The position numbers were made by a program, and so were the translations under genes. The notes under the pieces were generated by a model. That model searched no databases. It worked only from the letters and a program-made list of their open reading frames with translations, and was not told the DNA's origin. Below are positions 45,779 through 55,929 of a stretch of DNA of 64,000 bases, in pieces; the stretch's first letter is position 1, and the number at the start of each line of letters is the position of its first letter. This stretch comes from Sorex araneus (Eukaryota > Chordata > Mammalia > Eulipotyphla > Soricidae): positions 217,126,066 through 217,190,065 of the forward strand of contig NC_073313.1 in assembly GCF_027595985.1 (NCBI RefSeq), given 5' to 3'.

Positions 45779-45897
45779 TCAGTATAGCACCCCGTATTCC
45801 CAGGTGGTCTCCCATCCAATCACTAATGAGGCCCGACCCTGCTTGGCTTCCGAGATCAGATGAGATCGGGTGCATTCAGGGTGGTATAGCTGTAGAG
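45779..45897 (-). pseudogene. 5S rRNA pseudogene
   Basis: The minus strand reads through nearly all of 5S rRNA: TACCACCCTGAATGCACCCG, ATCTCATCTGATCTCGGAAG, CAAGCAGGGTCGGGCC, ATTGGATGGGAGACCACCTG and GGAATACGGGGTGCTAT. Most changes from the vertebrate 5S sequence are C/T or G/A at former CpG sites, and a few bases are lost near TTAGTGATTGG. It is a retrocopy or dispersed pseudogene, not a functional 5S gene. Its 5' end abuts the 5' end of a tRNA SINE on the other strand. Confidence 0.92.
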
Positions 45898-46138
45898 CTG
45901 GAGCGATAGCACAGCTGATAGAGCATTTTCCTTGCATGTGGCTGACCCGGATTTGATTCCTCCATCCCTCTCAGAGAGCCCGACAAGCTACCCAGCATAT
46001 CTCGCCCGCACAGCAGAGCCTGGCAAGCTACCCATGGCATATTCAATATGCCAAAAACAGTAACAACAAGTCTCATGATGGAGACGTTACTGGTGCCCGC
46101 TCAAGCAAATCGATGAGCAACAGAATGACAGTGATACA
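45895..46138 (+). mobile_element. RTE-tailed tRNA SINE
   Basis: Head GAGCTGGAGCGATAGCACAG, body CCCTCTCAGAGAGCCCGACA, GCAGAGCCTGGCAAGCTACC, ATATGCCAAAAACAGTAACA, RTE-like end GGAGACGTTACTGGTGCCCG and AGCAAATCGATGAGCAACAG, then a CAGTGATA repeat tail. Confidence 0.9.
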
Positions 46139-46149
46139 GTGATACTGTC

Positions 46150-46405
46150 ATCACTGTCATCCCATTGTTTGTTGATTTACTCGGGCGGGCACCAGTAACG
46201 GCAGTAATGTCTCTATTCCTCCCAGCCCTGAGATTTTAGCAGCCTCTCCTTACTCGTCTTTGCCAATGATTAGAGGCTCTATCAGGGTCAGGAGAATGAG
46301 ACCTACCATTACTATTTTTGGCATATCGAATATGCCACGGGTAGCTTGCCAGGCTCTGCTGTGCGAGCGGGATACTCTCCTGGCTTGCAGGACTCTCTGA
46401 GAGGT
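46150..46405 (-). mobile_element. RTE-tailed element body, antisense, tail-to-tail with the previous copy
   Basis: In antisense: GTTACTGGTGCCCGCCCGAG, GGCATATTCGATATGCCAAA, GCAGAGCCTGGCAAGCTACC. It has an extra block of about 85 bases (CCTGACCCTGATAGAGCC, GACGAGTAAGGAGAGGCTGC) not in the short SINE. Confidence 0.85.
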
Positions 46406-46412
46406 ATGCATG

Positions 46413-46710
46413 TATGTGTATATATATATATGTATACATACACTCATATATGTATATTACTCTCTATGACTTGCTGCCTACTGTCTGAACTCCATCAAAT
46501 ATGATGTGGTAATTATGGAAAATGGGTAGAAAGTGTTTTATAATGTGTTGCACGGTTGCAAAGCAGCCAGAGCAGCCAGAAAGTGGCCTGGAGTGTGGTG
46601 GCAATTGGGTAGTGGAGGGCGAATGTAAGGGCTGGGCCCCTTGGGGTGGGGAGGGTTCTCACCCCCCTCTGGTGTGCCCTGGGTGAAAACAGCCTGGTGC
46701 TGTATATATA
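46413..46710 (-). mobile_element. H2-H1-AT head of a long RTE-tailed element
   Basis: Reading on the minus strand, H2 (CAGGCTGTTTTCACCCAGGG, CCCTCCCCACCCCAAGGGGC, CACTCCAGGCCACTTTCTGG) is followed by H1 (AACACTTTCTACCCATTTTC, CAGACAGTAGGCAG) and a TATA tract (46413-46455), which leads straight into the body at 46405. The same order recurs at 61.41-61.15 kb, so this is one element, not chance neighbours. Non-coding. Confidence 0.7.
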
Positions 46711-46739
46711 TATATTTTTTTCATATATATACATACAAA

Positions 46740-47050
46740 AACTAACATCACTCAACCTTTAACAATATGTTAGTGATATCCTAAGAATATCTTAAGGGCC
46801 CTTGCGAAAATAAAACAATCTTCACACTGTTTCCTCTATGGATACTTTTTTTTAGCATTTTCAGAGGTTTTTCATAACAGACAATACAAAATATATTATT
46901 TCGGTTGTGCTTTGGGACAGGGGTTGGGGCTTGGGATGGAAACATCCCAAATATGATGGTGGGAAGGTGTAATGGTGGTGGGATTAGCGTTTGAATATTA
47001 AATGTAATCAAATATTGTGAACTACCTTATAAAATAAAAAAAAATTTTAA
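46740..47050 (+). mobile_element. Old LINE-like 3' end, copy 1
   Basis: AGCATTTTCAGAGGTTTTTC, GGGACAGGGGTTGGGGCTTG, GAAGGTGTAATGGTGGTGGG, AATCAAATATTGTGAACTAC and an A-rich end. An inverted relative lies at 59.93-60.24 kb. Probably an old L1-type 3' end with a TATA tract at its left edge. Confidence 0.6.
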
Positions 47051-47246
47051 AAGAGGCGAGAGAGACGGAGAAGGAAGTGTTTAGGAGAAAACACAGGCTT
47101 CTCTGGAACAGAAATAAGCAAGGAAAAAAGCGTGTGAGCAAGATATATGTTCAAGGAAGAGCACAGGCCTGAAGAGCAACCCTCGTTTACTTATTCTTCT
47201 ATTTTATCAAAATCTAGGTTTGGTAAGCTGTTCTATATGATGATGG

Positions 47247-47497
47247 GCTAGAGCAATAGCACAGCGGGTAGGGCGTTTGCCTTGCACGAGGCTGACCCAG
47301 GTTCAATTCCTTCATCCTTCTTGGAGAGCCCGGCAAGGTACTGAGAGTATCTCGCTGTACAGCATAGCCTGGCAAGCTACCCATGGCATATTTGACATGC
47401 CAAAAACAGTAATAACAGGTCTCACAATGGAGACGTCACTGGTGCCTGTTCGAGCAAATCGCTGAACAACAGGACGACAGTGCTACAGTGCTACAGA
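47247..47497 (+). mobile_element. RTE-tailed tRNA SINE
   Basis: GGGCTAGAGCAATAGCACAG, B box GGTTCAATTCC, body, AATGGAGACGTCACTGGTGC, GAGCAAATCGCTGAACAACA, tail of CAGTGCTA repeats. Confidence 0.9.
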
Positions 47498-47547
47498 AAG
47501 AAGAATCAGAGTTTGCCCTTTCAAACACCATGAAGAAAGCAGAGAGG

Positions 47548-47700
47548 AGGGGTCAAGGATAGCTCAGCAGTCAGGGTGAACCCCATAATACATATCTCCT
47601 CCAGCTTCTCCATTGATGCCTTGGTGTCCCCTTAGAACTATCTGGTGTGGTCTGAGGCCCTCAAGCATTGCCTAAGTGACTCTTGTGGTCCCCTTGCACT
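47548..47700 (+). mobile_element. Decayed SINE
   Basis: Weak match: AGGATAGCTCAGCAGTCAGG head and CCTCAAGCATTGCCTAAGTG body. Confidence 0.4.
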
Positions 47701-47734
47701 TAAGGGACCAAACATTGTGAGGGAGGAGGGAATG

Positions 47735-48005
47735 TGAGGTAAGTCAGGGAAGGGACCACTATGACACTGATAGTGGTCACTCTGGACGAGGACTAGGTGC
47801 TGAAAGGTGGTAGAGTGATATGCAAGATATCCTATCAGTAACAGCATTGTAAATCACCATGCCTAAAAGGGTGGGGGAGAGGGAGAAAGGAAAAAAGGAA
47901 AAAGGAAAAAGGGTCTTTTAGTGGTGCTGGAACATTAGTATTGCCTGAAATTTAATTATGAATCATTTTGTAAACTTGTAATTCAAGGTGATTCGAAAAA
48001 AAATA
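47735..48005 (+). mobile_element. L1 3' UTR, 5'-truncated
   Basis: GGTCACTCTGGACGAGGACT, GTAACAGCATTGTAAATCAC, an A/G-rich tract, and ATTTTGTAAACTTGTAATTC. Confidence 0.75.
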
Positions 48006-48009
48006 TCTT

Positions 48010-49204
48010 TTTTAAAATGTAGGGTTTTTGGCAACGTGGACTCACTTTCAGTACACAGACCCTCTTAAACTGTGCTCTCTTCCCTTAGCTGTGTTAGGAC
48101 TCTCTAAAAAGACTGGCCTCGGATTATTCTACAAAACTTTGGCATATGAAAGTCAACTTGATAACAAAGTAGGGTAAGACGTACTTATTGTTCTAAGTTT
48201 AGGTTTTGCATGTAGGAAATTCTAGCAGACATTCCAAGGAACCTTGGAGTTCTTCTCATGGTGAAGAGAACCCTACCTTGTCTGTAGGGAGGAAAGGGAA
48301 TCTGCACCTGAATTTGCCAACCACATGCTGGCTCAGCAGTTTGATGCAGTCATATGAATTGACAGTCAGGAAACTCAATAAATACAATTAAATACAATTA
48401 AACTTTATGCATGAAACATTGGACATTGAGCAATTCTAGCATCCCCCCTACCTGTCCATCATCATTCTCACTATCATAACTTTCATTGGTATGGATATTT
48501 TTGCTTAGCAACATGTAGAAATTTAAAACCAGAACCATTATGGCTGAAATAAAGTTCTCTGCATAATGTACCTAGAGTGAAATTTAAAGTTTGTGACTCA
48601 TCTACATATCTATAACTGTTAGCTGTCATCATTTCTGTTACTAACCACAGTAGACATTTTGTAATGTTGTGCAGACACAGCCAAAGAAAACCTGTCCATC
48701 CTACTTGTTTGTCATCTTGTTTTCCTCTTTCATTCACTAATTGTTCCCAGCTCCCTAGAGCCTGAAGAAACAGGTGGCTGATGGCGCTGGTGTACTGGAT
48801 ACGGAAAAGGAATTCCAAGTGAGATAGCTTTCCATTCTAAAACTGAATTTCATCTTTGTAATTGCTTGCAAGACTCTGAAGATGGTAATTAGAAATTTTT
48901 TTTTAAAAAGATTGCATCTTGCCATATATTTTTTTCAGTCCAAGTAGGGTAAGTTTTTCATTTCACTCTGTTATTTCTCTCTAGATATCTGTGAGTTTGG
49001 TTGAACAGTCATACTTTTAAAACAAGGAGTATTCTGATTCATTTAAGTACCCACTACAGAATCTACTCTGCATAAAGGTAGTCTGAATGGAATGATTCAA
49101 TATAGACTTGAGGTTTCATTGGTGGCAATTCATAAGTTATTCTTGAAACTTCAAAATATTCATAAACAAGGGAGGTATTTCCTGGGGGTGATATGGTAGT
49201 GACT
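48010..49204. other. Unique sequence
   Basis: A 111-codon minus-strand ORF at 48483-48818 has no recognised domain and no exon signals that I trust. No repeats are recognised. Confidence 0.45.
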
Positions 49205-49545
49205 GAGTTTGCTATAGATACCATACACACTGGGTGATATAAAAAACAGAAATATATTTTCCTATAGTCCTGGAGGTTAGAAATCAGAAATCAATTTGTT
49301 GACTTTCTTCTTCAGGAATAATTTCTTCTGTTGTCTTTTATTTTCTTTTGTGGGTGGCCTTCTTTGTTCACATTCAAATTCTCACTTCTGAGATTATCAA
49401 TAAGATTGAATTAGGTGCCATTCTAATGGACTCATTTTAACTTAATTTCAGATTTCAATACTCTGTCTCCAACCTATGAGTTTGTGGTACTGGAGTTAAG
49501 AATTGGATTTAGGAAGGACACTCAATTTTCAGTGACTTTTAAAAA
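49205..49545 (-). mobile_element. MLT1-type (ERVL-MaLR) LTR, antisense
   Basis: CACACTGGGTGATATAAAAA, CTATAGTCCTGGAGGTTAGA, CTAATGGACTCATTTTAACT and ACTGGAGTTAAGAATTGGAT follow the antisense MLT1 consensus order (CACAGACTGGGTGGCTTAAA, CAGTTCTGGAGGCTAGAAG, and so on). An ancient eutherian LTR. Confidence 0.75.
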
Positions 49546-49549
49546 TTTC

Positions 49550-49690
49550 TTTCTCGCCACACCTCGTGGTGCTCAGAGTTTCCGCCTGGCTTTGTGTTCA
49601 GGGGTCACTTGTGGGCTGGTGGACTCAGGTGACCATATTGAGTGACAAGGATTGAATTGGAAGCCTACCTGTACTGTCTTCTGGTCCTCT
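49550..49690 (-). mobile_element. Old SINE, antisense
   Basis: GCCACACCTCGTGGTGCTCA, CTTTGTGTTCAGGGGTCACT, CTGTCTTCTGGTCC. Confidence 0.65.
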
Positions 49691-50328
49691 AATCTTTAGT
49701 GATTCAGAATTAATTCCTTAGAGAACTGCCATTGCTATTTATCCTTCAGATTCACTGAATGATTTTGGAGTCCTGTAGGTTTACTTTGTAACTATGTCCT
49801 CATCCAAATTCCCACACTAGTAAGTCTTCACAAAGAATTTTTTTTCAGATTTTAGTGGAAAGTGTGCCTTCCGGAAGTCACAAATGTTGTAACCTCATGA
49901 ATATGCATCTCTTTCAACAAAAAGACAGCATCCTTATTATAGTCCTCTCATACAAGTAAGCTAAACTGTTTTGGTTTTATAAGACTGGGTTTACAAACAT
50001 TGCTTTGGGTTTCCTATCCCTCTTGAAAGCTGTAAAATATTAAAATGTTATGTCTATAAATGACACCCTTTCAACTTCATAGTCCCATAATTTACTCCTT
50101 ATTTTCCGAGGTTGTGTGCATTTTTTTTAATGTATCTCATAGGAAATACTAGAGAGAAGGGAGGAATATATGTATTTCTCATGGCACATTAAATTAAAAA
50201 ATTACACATTTTAGCTTGTATTTCTCTGTGATTTATATGGAAAGATTTATATGTTATTTTTTTAATCCTTAAGAAAAAAATCTGATCTAGCTGACCTGAG
50301 TCCTGACCATTTAGTTTATACAGTAAAG
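49691..50328. other. Unique sequence
   Basis: No recognised feature. Confidence 0.45.
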
Positions 50329-50329
50329 A

Positions 50330-51018
50330 TGATGAAAATTCGAAGCACTGTTCACAATAGTCAGAATCTGGAAAAAAACCAAGTGCCCGAGAACAGACAA
50401 TTGGTTAAAGAAACATTGGCACATATTTGTGATGAATACTATGCATCTGTTAGGAAAGATGAAGTCATGAAATTTGATTATAAGTGGGTGGTCATGAAGA
50501 GTATCATGCTAAGTGAAATGAGTCAGAAAGAGGAAGACAGCCATGGAATGACTGCACTCATTTGTGGAATATAAAATAACATAATATGAGACTGACACCC
50601 AAGGACAGTAGACACAAGGGCCAGGAAGATTGCTCCACAGTTTGAAGTCTGTCTCATGGGGGGGGGGCGGAGAAGGCAGCTGGAATAAAGAAGGGATCAC
50701 CAAGTCAATGATGGTTGGAGGGATTGTTCGGGATGGGAGATGTATGCTCAGAGTATTGATAAAGAACCAAACATGATAGTCTCTCAGTATCTATATTGCA
50801 AACAATATTGCCCCAAAGTAGAGAGAGAGTATGGGGTAAATTGTCTGACATAGAGGCAGGGGGAGGGTTGGGATGTGGGGGAAGGGATACTGGGGACATT
50901 GGTGTTGGAAAATGTGCACTGGTGAAGGGATGGGTGTTCGATCATTGTATGACTGACACTTAAACATGAAAGCTTTGTAACTGTATCTTATGATGATTAA
51001 ATTACAAAAAAAAAGGTG
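50330..51018 (+). mobile_element. L1 3' end: ORF2 C terminus and 3' UTR
   Basis: AGCACTGTTCACAATAGTCA, AACAGACAATTGGTTAAAGA, GTATCATGCTAAGTGAAATG, the 3' UTR with GGGGACATTGGTGTTGGAAA and GTATGACTGACACTTAAACA, and an A-tail. Confidence 0.9.
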
Positions 51019-51039
51019 ATGAAGATGATACCAATCTCA

Positions 51040-51120
51040 CAGAACCTTTAGGATACAACTAGGGCAGGAATGTAATATAGACAGAGCACCTGGCACATAG
51101 CATATACTCTAAAAATATTT
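51040..51120 (+). mobile_element. MIR/L2-like relic
   Basis: AGAGCACCTGGCACATAGCA followed by CTCTAAAAATATTTAGCT resembles the MIR 3' part (GTGCCTGGCACATAGTA, CTCAATAAATGTTAGCT). Confidence 0.6.
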
Positions 51121-51469
51121 AGCTTATTTATCCAGTATTAAATCTTGTAGCAGTTTTAGGCTGTAGGCAATTATGCCCACAGCAGTGTCATACCCATTTA
51201 TTTCTCTGCCAGAAGTGCTTTTGTGTATAGCTTCTTATGCTGATGGCTTATTTTCAGTTTACTAGTTTATAGTTTCTCTCCTTAGGATTTACTTACATTA
51301 AAAAATTAATAAATGTTCTGACATTTGTTCCTTCAGGACACTGAAAAACTATGTTCTAAAGTTTTCCCCTTGATTAAATTTACTATTTGTGACCATTGAA
51401 AAGAGGGGGAAAATACTCTAAAGTTTTTAGGATAGTTATATTGATTCATATTGTTTTTTAAAACTTTTA

Positions 51470-51604
51470 AAAAAAATTCAAACAATGCTCAGGGTTTACT
51501 CTTGGAAGGGTTCTGTGTACATATATATGGGGTGCCAGGAATTGAACCCATGTTGGTTTCTTGCAAGGCAAACTTACAACCCTCTGTACAATCGCTCCAG
51601 CCCT
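51470..51604 (-). mobile_element. Old SINE, antisense
   Basis: ACAATGCTCAGGGTTTACTC, GGAATTGAACCCATGTTGG, CAATCGCTCCAGCCC. Confidence 0.78.
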
Positions 51605-52225
51605 GATTTTTAATGTGAAGGGGTTTCAGAAGACTGGAAGTGTCAATTTGCTGTTAACATGAGCATGCAATAAGATTTTTGTAATGCTCTTCTGTTATTT
51701 TCATTTCATCCCCCACCTATTTTAATTTTTTTTCTGTTCCCACTTACTTTCTCATATGTCTCTTAGGTTTTAGAATAAACATATGACTTTACAGTATGTA
51801 TTTGGTTCTTTGATCTTTTTATATGTCCAAGTCACCAGTCTGCTGCAAGATGTGACTAGTGTTTGCAGATGGACTCATAATCCTAAGGCAGGGAGAGATC
51901 AGTGTTCAAGGTCACTGAATTTCACAGGAATGGAAAATTAGATGAAAGAGCAAAGCACATTAGCTTAACAAGATTTTAAAACCTTGAGAATTTCAAGGGA
52001 AATAGTCCATATGTATCACATGTGTTTATGACTTTCTTATCAAAATGTTATAAATATGAATTTGCTGGGCTCTTTTAGTATATGTAAATACATATACATA
52101 TATATATAATTGTGTGTGTCTGTGTATGTGTGTGTGTGTTTGTAGTGGTGCTGAAGACAGAACACAGGGTCTCACACATGCAAAACATGTAATCTAATTC
52201 TGAGCACAAGATCTTAAGTGAAGAC
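51605..52225. other. Unique sequence with a TA/TG-rich tract
   Basis: TATACATATATATATAATTG then TGTG repeats at about 52090-52145, then a possible decayed SINE head to 52205. Confidence 0.45.
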
Positions 52226-52229
52226 ATTT

Positions 52230-52702
52230 AAAAAAATTTTATTGAATCACCATGAATACAGTTACAAAGCTTTCATGTTTGAGTTACAACTGTACAACGA
52301 TCAAACACACATCCCTCCACCAGTGCACATTCCCCACCACCAATCTCTCATGTATACCCCCTGCCTCTTTCTCAACCTCCCCCTGCCTGCCTCCATGGCA
52401 GACAATTTTCCCCATACTCTCTCTAGTTTTGGGCATTATGGTTTACAATACAGATACTGAGAGGGTATCATGTTTGGTCCCTTATCTACTTTCAGCACAC
52501 GTCTCCCATCCCAAACGAGCCCTCCAACCATCATTTTCTTAGTGATCCCTTCTCTATTCCAGCTGCCTTCTCCCCCACTCCCCCACTGCTCATGAGACAG
52601 GCTTCTAACTATGAAGCAATCTTGCTAGCCCTCCTCTCTACTGTCCTTGGGTGTCAGTCTCATGTTACGTTATTTTATACTCCACAAATGAGTGCAGTCC
52701 AA
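52230..52702 (-). mobile_element. L1 3' UTR, antisense
   Basis: TTTTATTGAATCACCATGAA, CCCTCCACCAGTGCACATTC, TTTTGGGCATTATGGTTTAC, TCCTTGGGTGTCAGTCTCAT, ACAAATGAGTGCAGTCC. Confidence 0.88.
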
Positions 52703-52856
52703 GTGAAGCCTGTTGAAGGCTTCTTGTTTGATTTTTTTTTAATCAGGTAATTATGTTTTTCAAAGGTAAAAGAGACCTCATCTCTTTTTTAAGTATCCAT
52801 TTCTCAATATTAGTTTTTTTAAATCATTCACAAATCAAGATATTTAAGCCATATTC

Positions 52857-52895
<39 letters not shown>

Positions 52896-52912
52896 GAAGA
52901 GAGAGAGCAAGA
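52857..52912. repeat. (GA)n-rich microsatellite
   Basis: Interrupted AG repeats. Confidence 0.9.
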
Positions 52913-53384
52913 AAGTGAGAGAACAAAAGAAACTGAAGTATCACTACTGTTTTGATTTGGAAATCTTTGGGGAAAGGAGAAAACTGTAAACAAATATTTT
53001 ATCCTTATTTCTAAAATAAAAAAAACTTAATTATAGAAATGTAACTCGTTGAAATTTTAGACTATTTAATAATTGTAAACTGCTAGAAGTACCTTACACA
53101 AGCCGTGATAAAATCAATGGTAGCTTGCATATTTTACAATTCAAAGCTGACTTGTATTAATTCAAATGCCTACTTCCCTTTTGTGTTTTCCAAAAGTAAG
53201 AGGTAAAATTTAGATGAAAGATACCCTGCAGTCACTGGGATTATTCCTAAAAGGATTCTCACAAATATGTTGAATGTTATTGCCAACTTGAAACTAAAAT
53301 TTTCAGGAACTAGTGGTCAGTGTTTAAATTTGTATTGTAAGCTTAATTGACTCTTGTTCTTCTCTTACACATTAAAGACATTTA

Positions 53385-53515
53385 TTTATTTATCTTTATT
53401 TTTGAGACGTACCCTGGGATTACTTCTGACTCAGGGGATCATGAGGTACTGGGGATGAAATCTGGCTATCTCTCATGCCAAAGATGAGCTCAGCTCACTG
53501 AACTATCTCTTTGGG
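53385..53515 (-). mobile_element. Decayed SINE, antisense
   Basis: GGGATTACTTCTGACTCAGG, ACTGGGGATGAAATCTGG, ACTATCTCTTTGGGC. Confidence 0.55.
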
Positions 53516-54029
53516 CATAAAAAAAATTAGAGTCTTGCAAATGCTATGATAGCATAGGAGTAAATTAAATGGAGTGAAAGTACTTCACATAGATTGAATT
53601 ATGGCAAAAGAACATTTTCAAGCAAAAAATTCTCAATAGCTTTGATATCTACTTGTCAGATACTTTTATAAAGTCTGAATTTTGTTTTCTTTTCTGGACT
53701 AATTTCTGTGTATGATTGCATTCACAATTTACACAGAGCTGTGGCTACATATTTCAGTTACTGTACTGTTATACAAAATATGGACTTGCCAGAAGAAATA
53801 GTGTTATTTCAGTTGAGATCTTTTCTTAGATATCTCTTGTTTTTGGTAAAAATCTTAACAATTCAGAGATTAATTTTTACAATACAATGTTCAGGACTGT
53901 ATTTCTTTGACTTTTTCCTTGCATCCACAAATTCTAGTTGCACACTAATTTTCGTTTTGGCTTGGCTGTTAACAGTGGGAATGCTGGTACCCAGCGATAT
54001 TTCTGATGCACTAACACAGTCTCTTTTGT
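53516..54029. other. Unique sequence
   Basis: A 109-codon hydrophobic plus-strand ORF at 53708-54037 ends inside a SINE and has no domain; treated as chance. Confidence 0.45.
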
Positions 54030-54165
54030 GGGGGTAGCAGCTGTTGGTGCTTGGGGAATACTCCCACTGGTGCTCACGAGGTCATGCTGTCCTAGAGAAC
54101 AAACCCAGGGTTCTTGCATGCAAAGTATGAGCTCTAGTTCTTTGAGTCATTGCCCAGTTTCTCTG
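54030..54165 (-). mobile_element. Decayed SINE, antisense
   Basis: CACTGGTGCTCACGAGGTCA, AACAAACCCAGGGTTCTTGC, GAGTCATTGCCCAG. Confidence 0.55.
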
Positions 54166-54222
54166 ATGGAGTTTCTTAATATACTAAAACCAAAACAAAA
54201 CAAATGAACAAAAACAAAGAAC

Positions 54223-54537
54223 TACAGATGCTCCCTAACTTCTAATAGTTTGACTTAAATATTTTCAACTTTGTGATGGTGAGGATTGGGAGCACACTTA
54301 GTAGAAACCATATTTCAAAGTTTGGACTTTGATATTTTCTAGACTTGCAGTGAGCAGCATGGTATTTCCTCATGATTCCAGGCAGTGTTAGGAGCCACAG
54401 CCATTTACAGTGAGCCACGTAATTTCAAAGACAGCCAGTGCAATCATCAGCTAAGCTTCGATGTTTGGAAGGTCAGATGTGTTGAATGTATTTCCAACTT
54501 ACAATGGGTTTATTGGCATCTAACCCTATCATAGGTC
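54223..54537. mobile_element. Tigger-type MITE (MER8-like)
   Basis: The left end CAGATGCTCCCTAACTTCTA and the right part CCAACTTACAATGGGTTTAT are near-complementary terminal regions. The interior holds TAGTAGAAACCATATTTCAA and GGAGCCACAGCCATTTACAG. The order matches an old mammalian TcMar-Tigger MITE that I associate with MER8; the exact family name is from memory. Confidence 0.65.
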
Positions 54538-54539
54538 AA

Positions 54540-55645
54540 TGAATATCATACGTGTCTCAGAAGATTGCATAGTGTTGTGGAGATTAAATATGAGCTCTAG
54601 TATATACTGTCTGGATCATCTAAAGACTTTGATAAGCAGTGTGATATCGCTATTTTCATTGTTGCTGTCACTAATAATGCCAAACAACAAATCTCCACAT
54701 TCAGACAGATTTCTGTGGCTGTGTTTTTTCTATGATCAGATGTACTCTATTTCCAGAAGTCACAATATTTCTTTGAGATGAAAGTATCATTTTTTCCTTC
54801 CTTTTCAAAGATTTTTTAAAAGGTAATTGTTAATTGTATTTATTTTGTAGGTGATTGAAAAATAAAGCTTTCAGGATAGAACTGAACTAAAGTTTGTCAT
54901 GCTTATGAATAGACTCAAATGATAATTAAAAGAAAATACCATTTTTGAATATCATTTCTATGTTTCTGGATTGTAATAAAAATGAGCTCCAGTGTTCACT
55001 GTTAACATTGCATGAGTTTCAAGAAGTTGAGGCCTTTTTCTCCTCTCATAACCAAAGGACAATTTAAAAGGAAGTGTTAAAGTCAGAGTTTTTCTTTATA
55101 TAAGAGTAAAGGAAAAGAAAAATCAAATAAAAAATTGCTGCCAAGGGAGAAAGAGAATTGGAGAACTGTGACAAATCCCTCTGGGGTCCAGACGGTTGGT
55201 GCAATGAAGAGAGGTTAAAGTGAATGGAACAATGGGAAATCAGTCATGAGCCTGAAGCTAATCATTTGGCATCTGAACAAAGGGGGAAAGAACCAATATT
55301 TTAGAAAAGGAAGAATGCCCAGGGAGCTGGTGCTGAAGTGAGTTCCTTTATTTAAGAACAAAAAGGCAAAGAGAATACATAGATGATTTACTGAAACCTA
55401 AGTGGCATCTGAGAAAGACTTATGAGTTAAAAGAGGTTTCCTTTCTCAGATAGCTGTAACAATCTTACACAGTATTGCCTTTAAGAAAATTTGATGACAT
55501 ATTTTTAGTCTTTTCAACATATTCTTCAGTGTTCCTCTTTTTCCTATATGGTTATAAACACAGGGGTCTCTCTATGTCCACGCCTACCTGACTGAAACCC
55601 AACACATGCGGTTTTCAGGATGCTCAGAGATTGCTAACTACTTTC
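54540..55645. other. AT-rich unique sequence
   Basis: No recognised gene or repeat. Confidence 0.5.
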
Positions 55646-55659
55646 AACTGCATTAATTA

Positions 55660-55916
55660 AGACTGGAGCCATAGCACAGCAGGAAGGGCGTTTGCCTTGC
55701 ACCAGGCTGACCCGGGTTCGATTCCTCTGTCCCTCTCAGAGAGCCAGGCAAGCTACTGAGAGTATCCTACCCCCATGGCAGAGTATGGCAAGCTACCCGT
55801 GATGTATTCGATATTCCAAAAACAGTCACAACAAGTCTCACAATGGAGAGGTTATTGGTGCCCACTGGAGCAAATCAATGAACAATGGGATGACAGTGCT
55901 ACAGACAGTGTTACAG
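55660..55916 (+). mobile_element. RTE-tailed tRNA SINE with target-site duplication
   Basis: Head GACTGGAGCCATAGCACAGC, B box GGTTCGATTCC, body CCCTCTCAGAGAGCCAGGCA, TATTCCAAAAACAGTCACAA, RTE-like end AATGGAGAGGTTATTGGTGC and AGCAAATCAATGAACAATGG, tail with CAGTGCTACAGACAGTG repeats. TGCATTAATTA at 55649-55659 recurs at 55917-55927, so head, body and repeat tail form one inserted unit. Confidence 0.92.
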
Positions 55917-55929
55917 TGCATTAATTAGA

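Noticed and set aside
45779-45897. Functional 5S rRNA gene
   Set aside because: Multiple substitutions, loss of bases in the middle, no T-run terminator at the 3' end and repeats on both sides; it is a pseudogene.
48483-48818. 111-codon minus-strand ORF
   Set aside because: No domain recognised and no flanking gene structure.
53708-54037. 109-codon hydrophobic ORF as a membrane protein
   Set aside because: Ends inside a SINE, AT-rich codons give hydrophobic residues by composition, no promoter or homologous motif.
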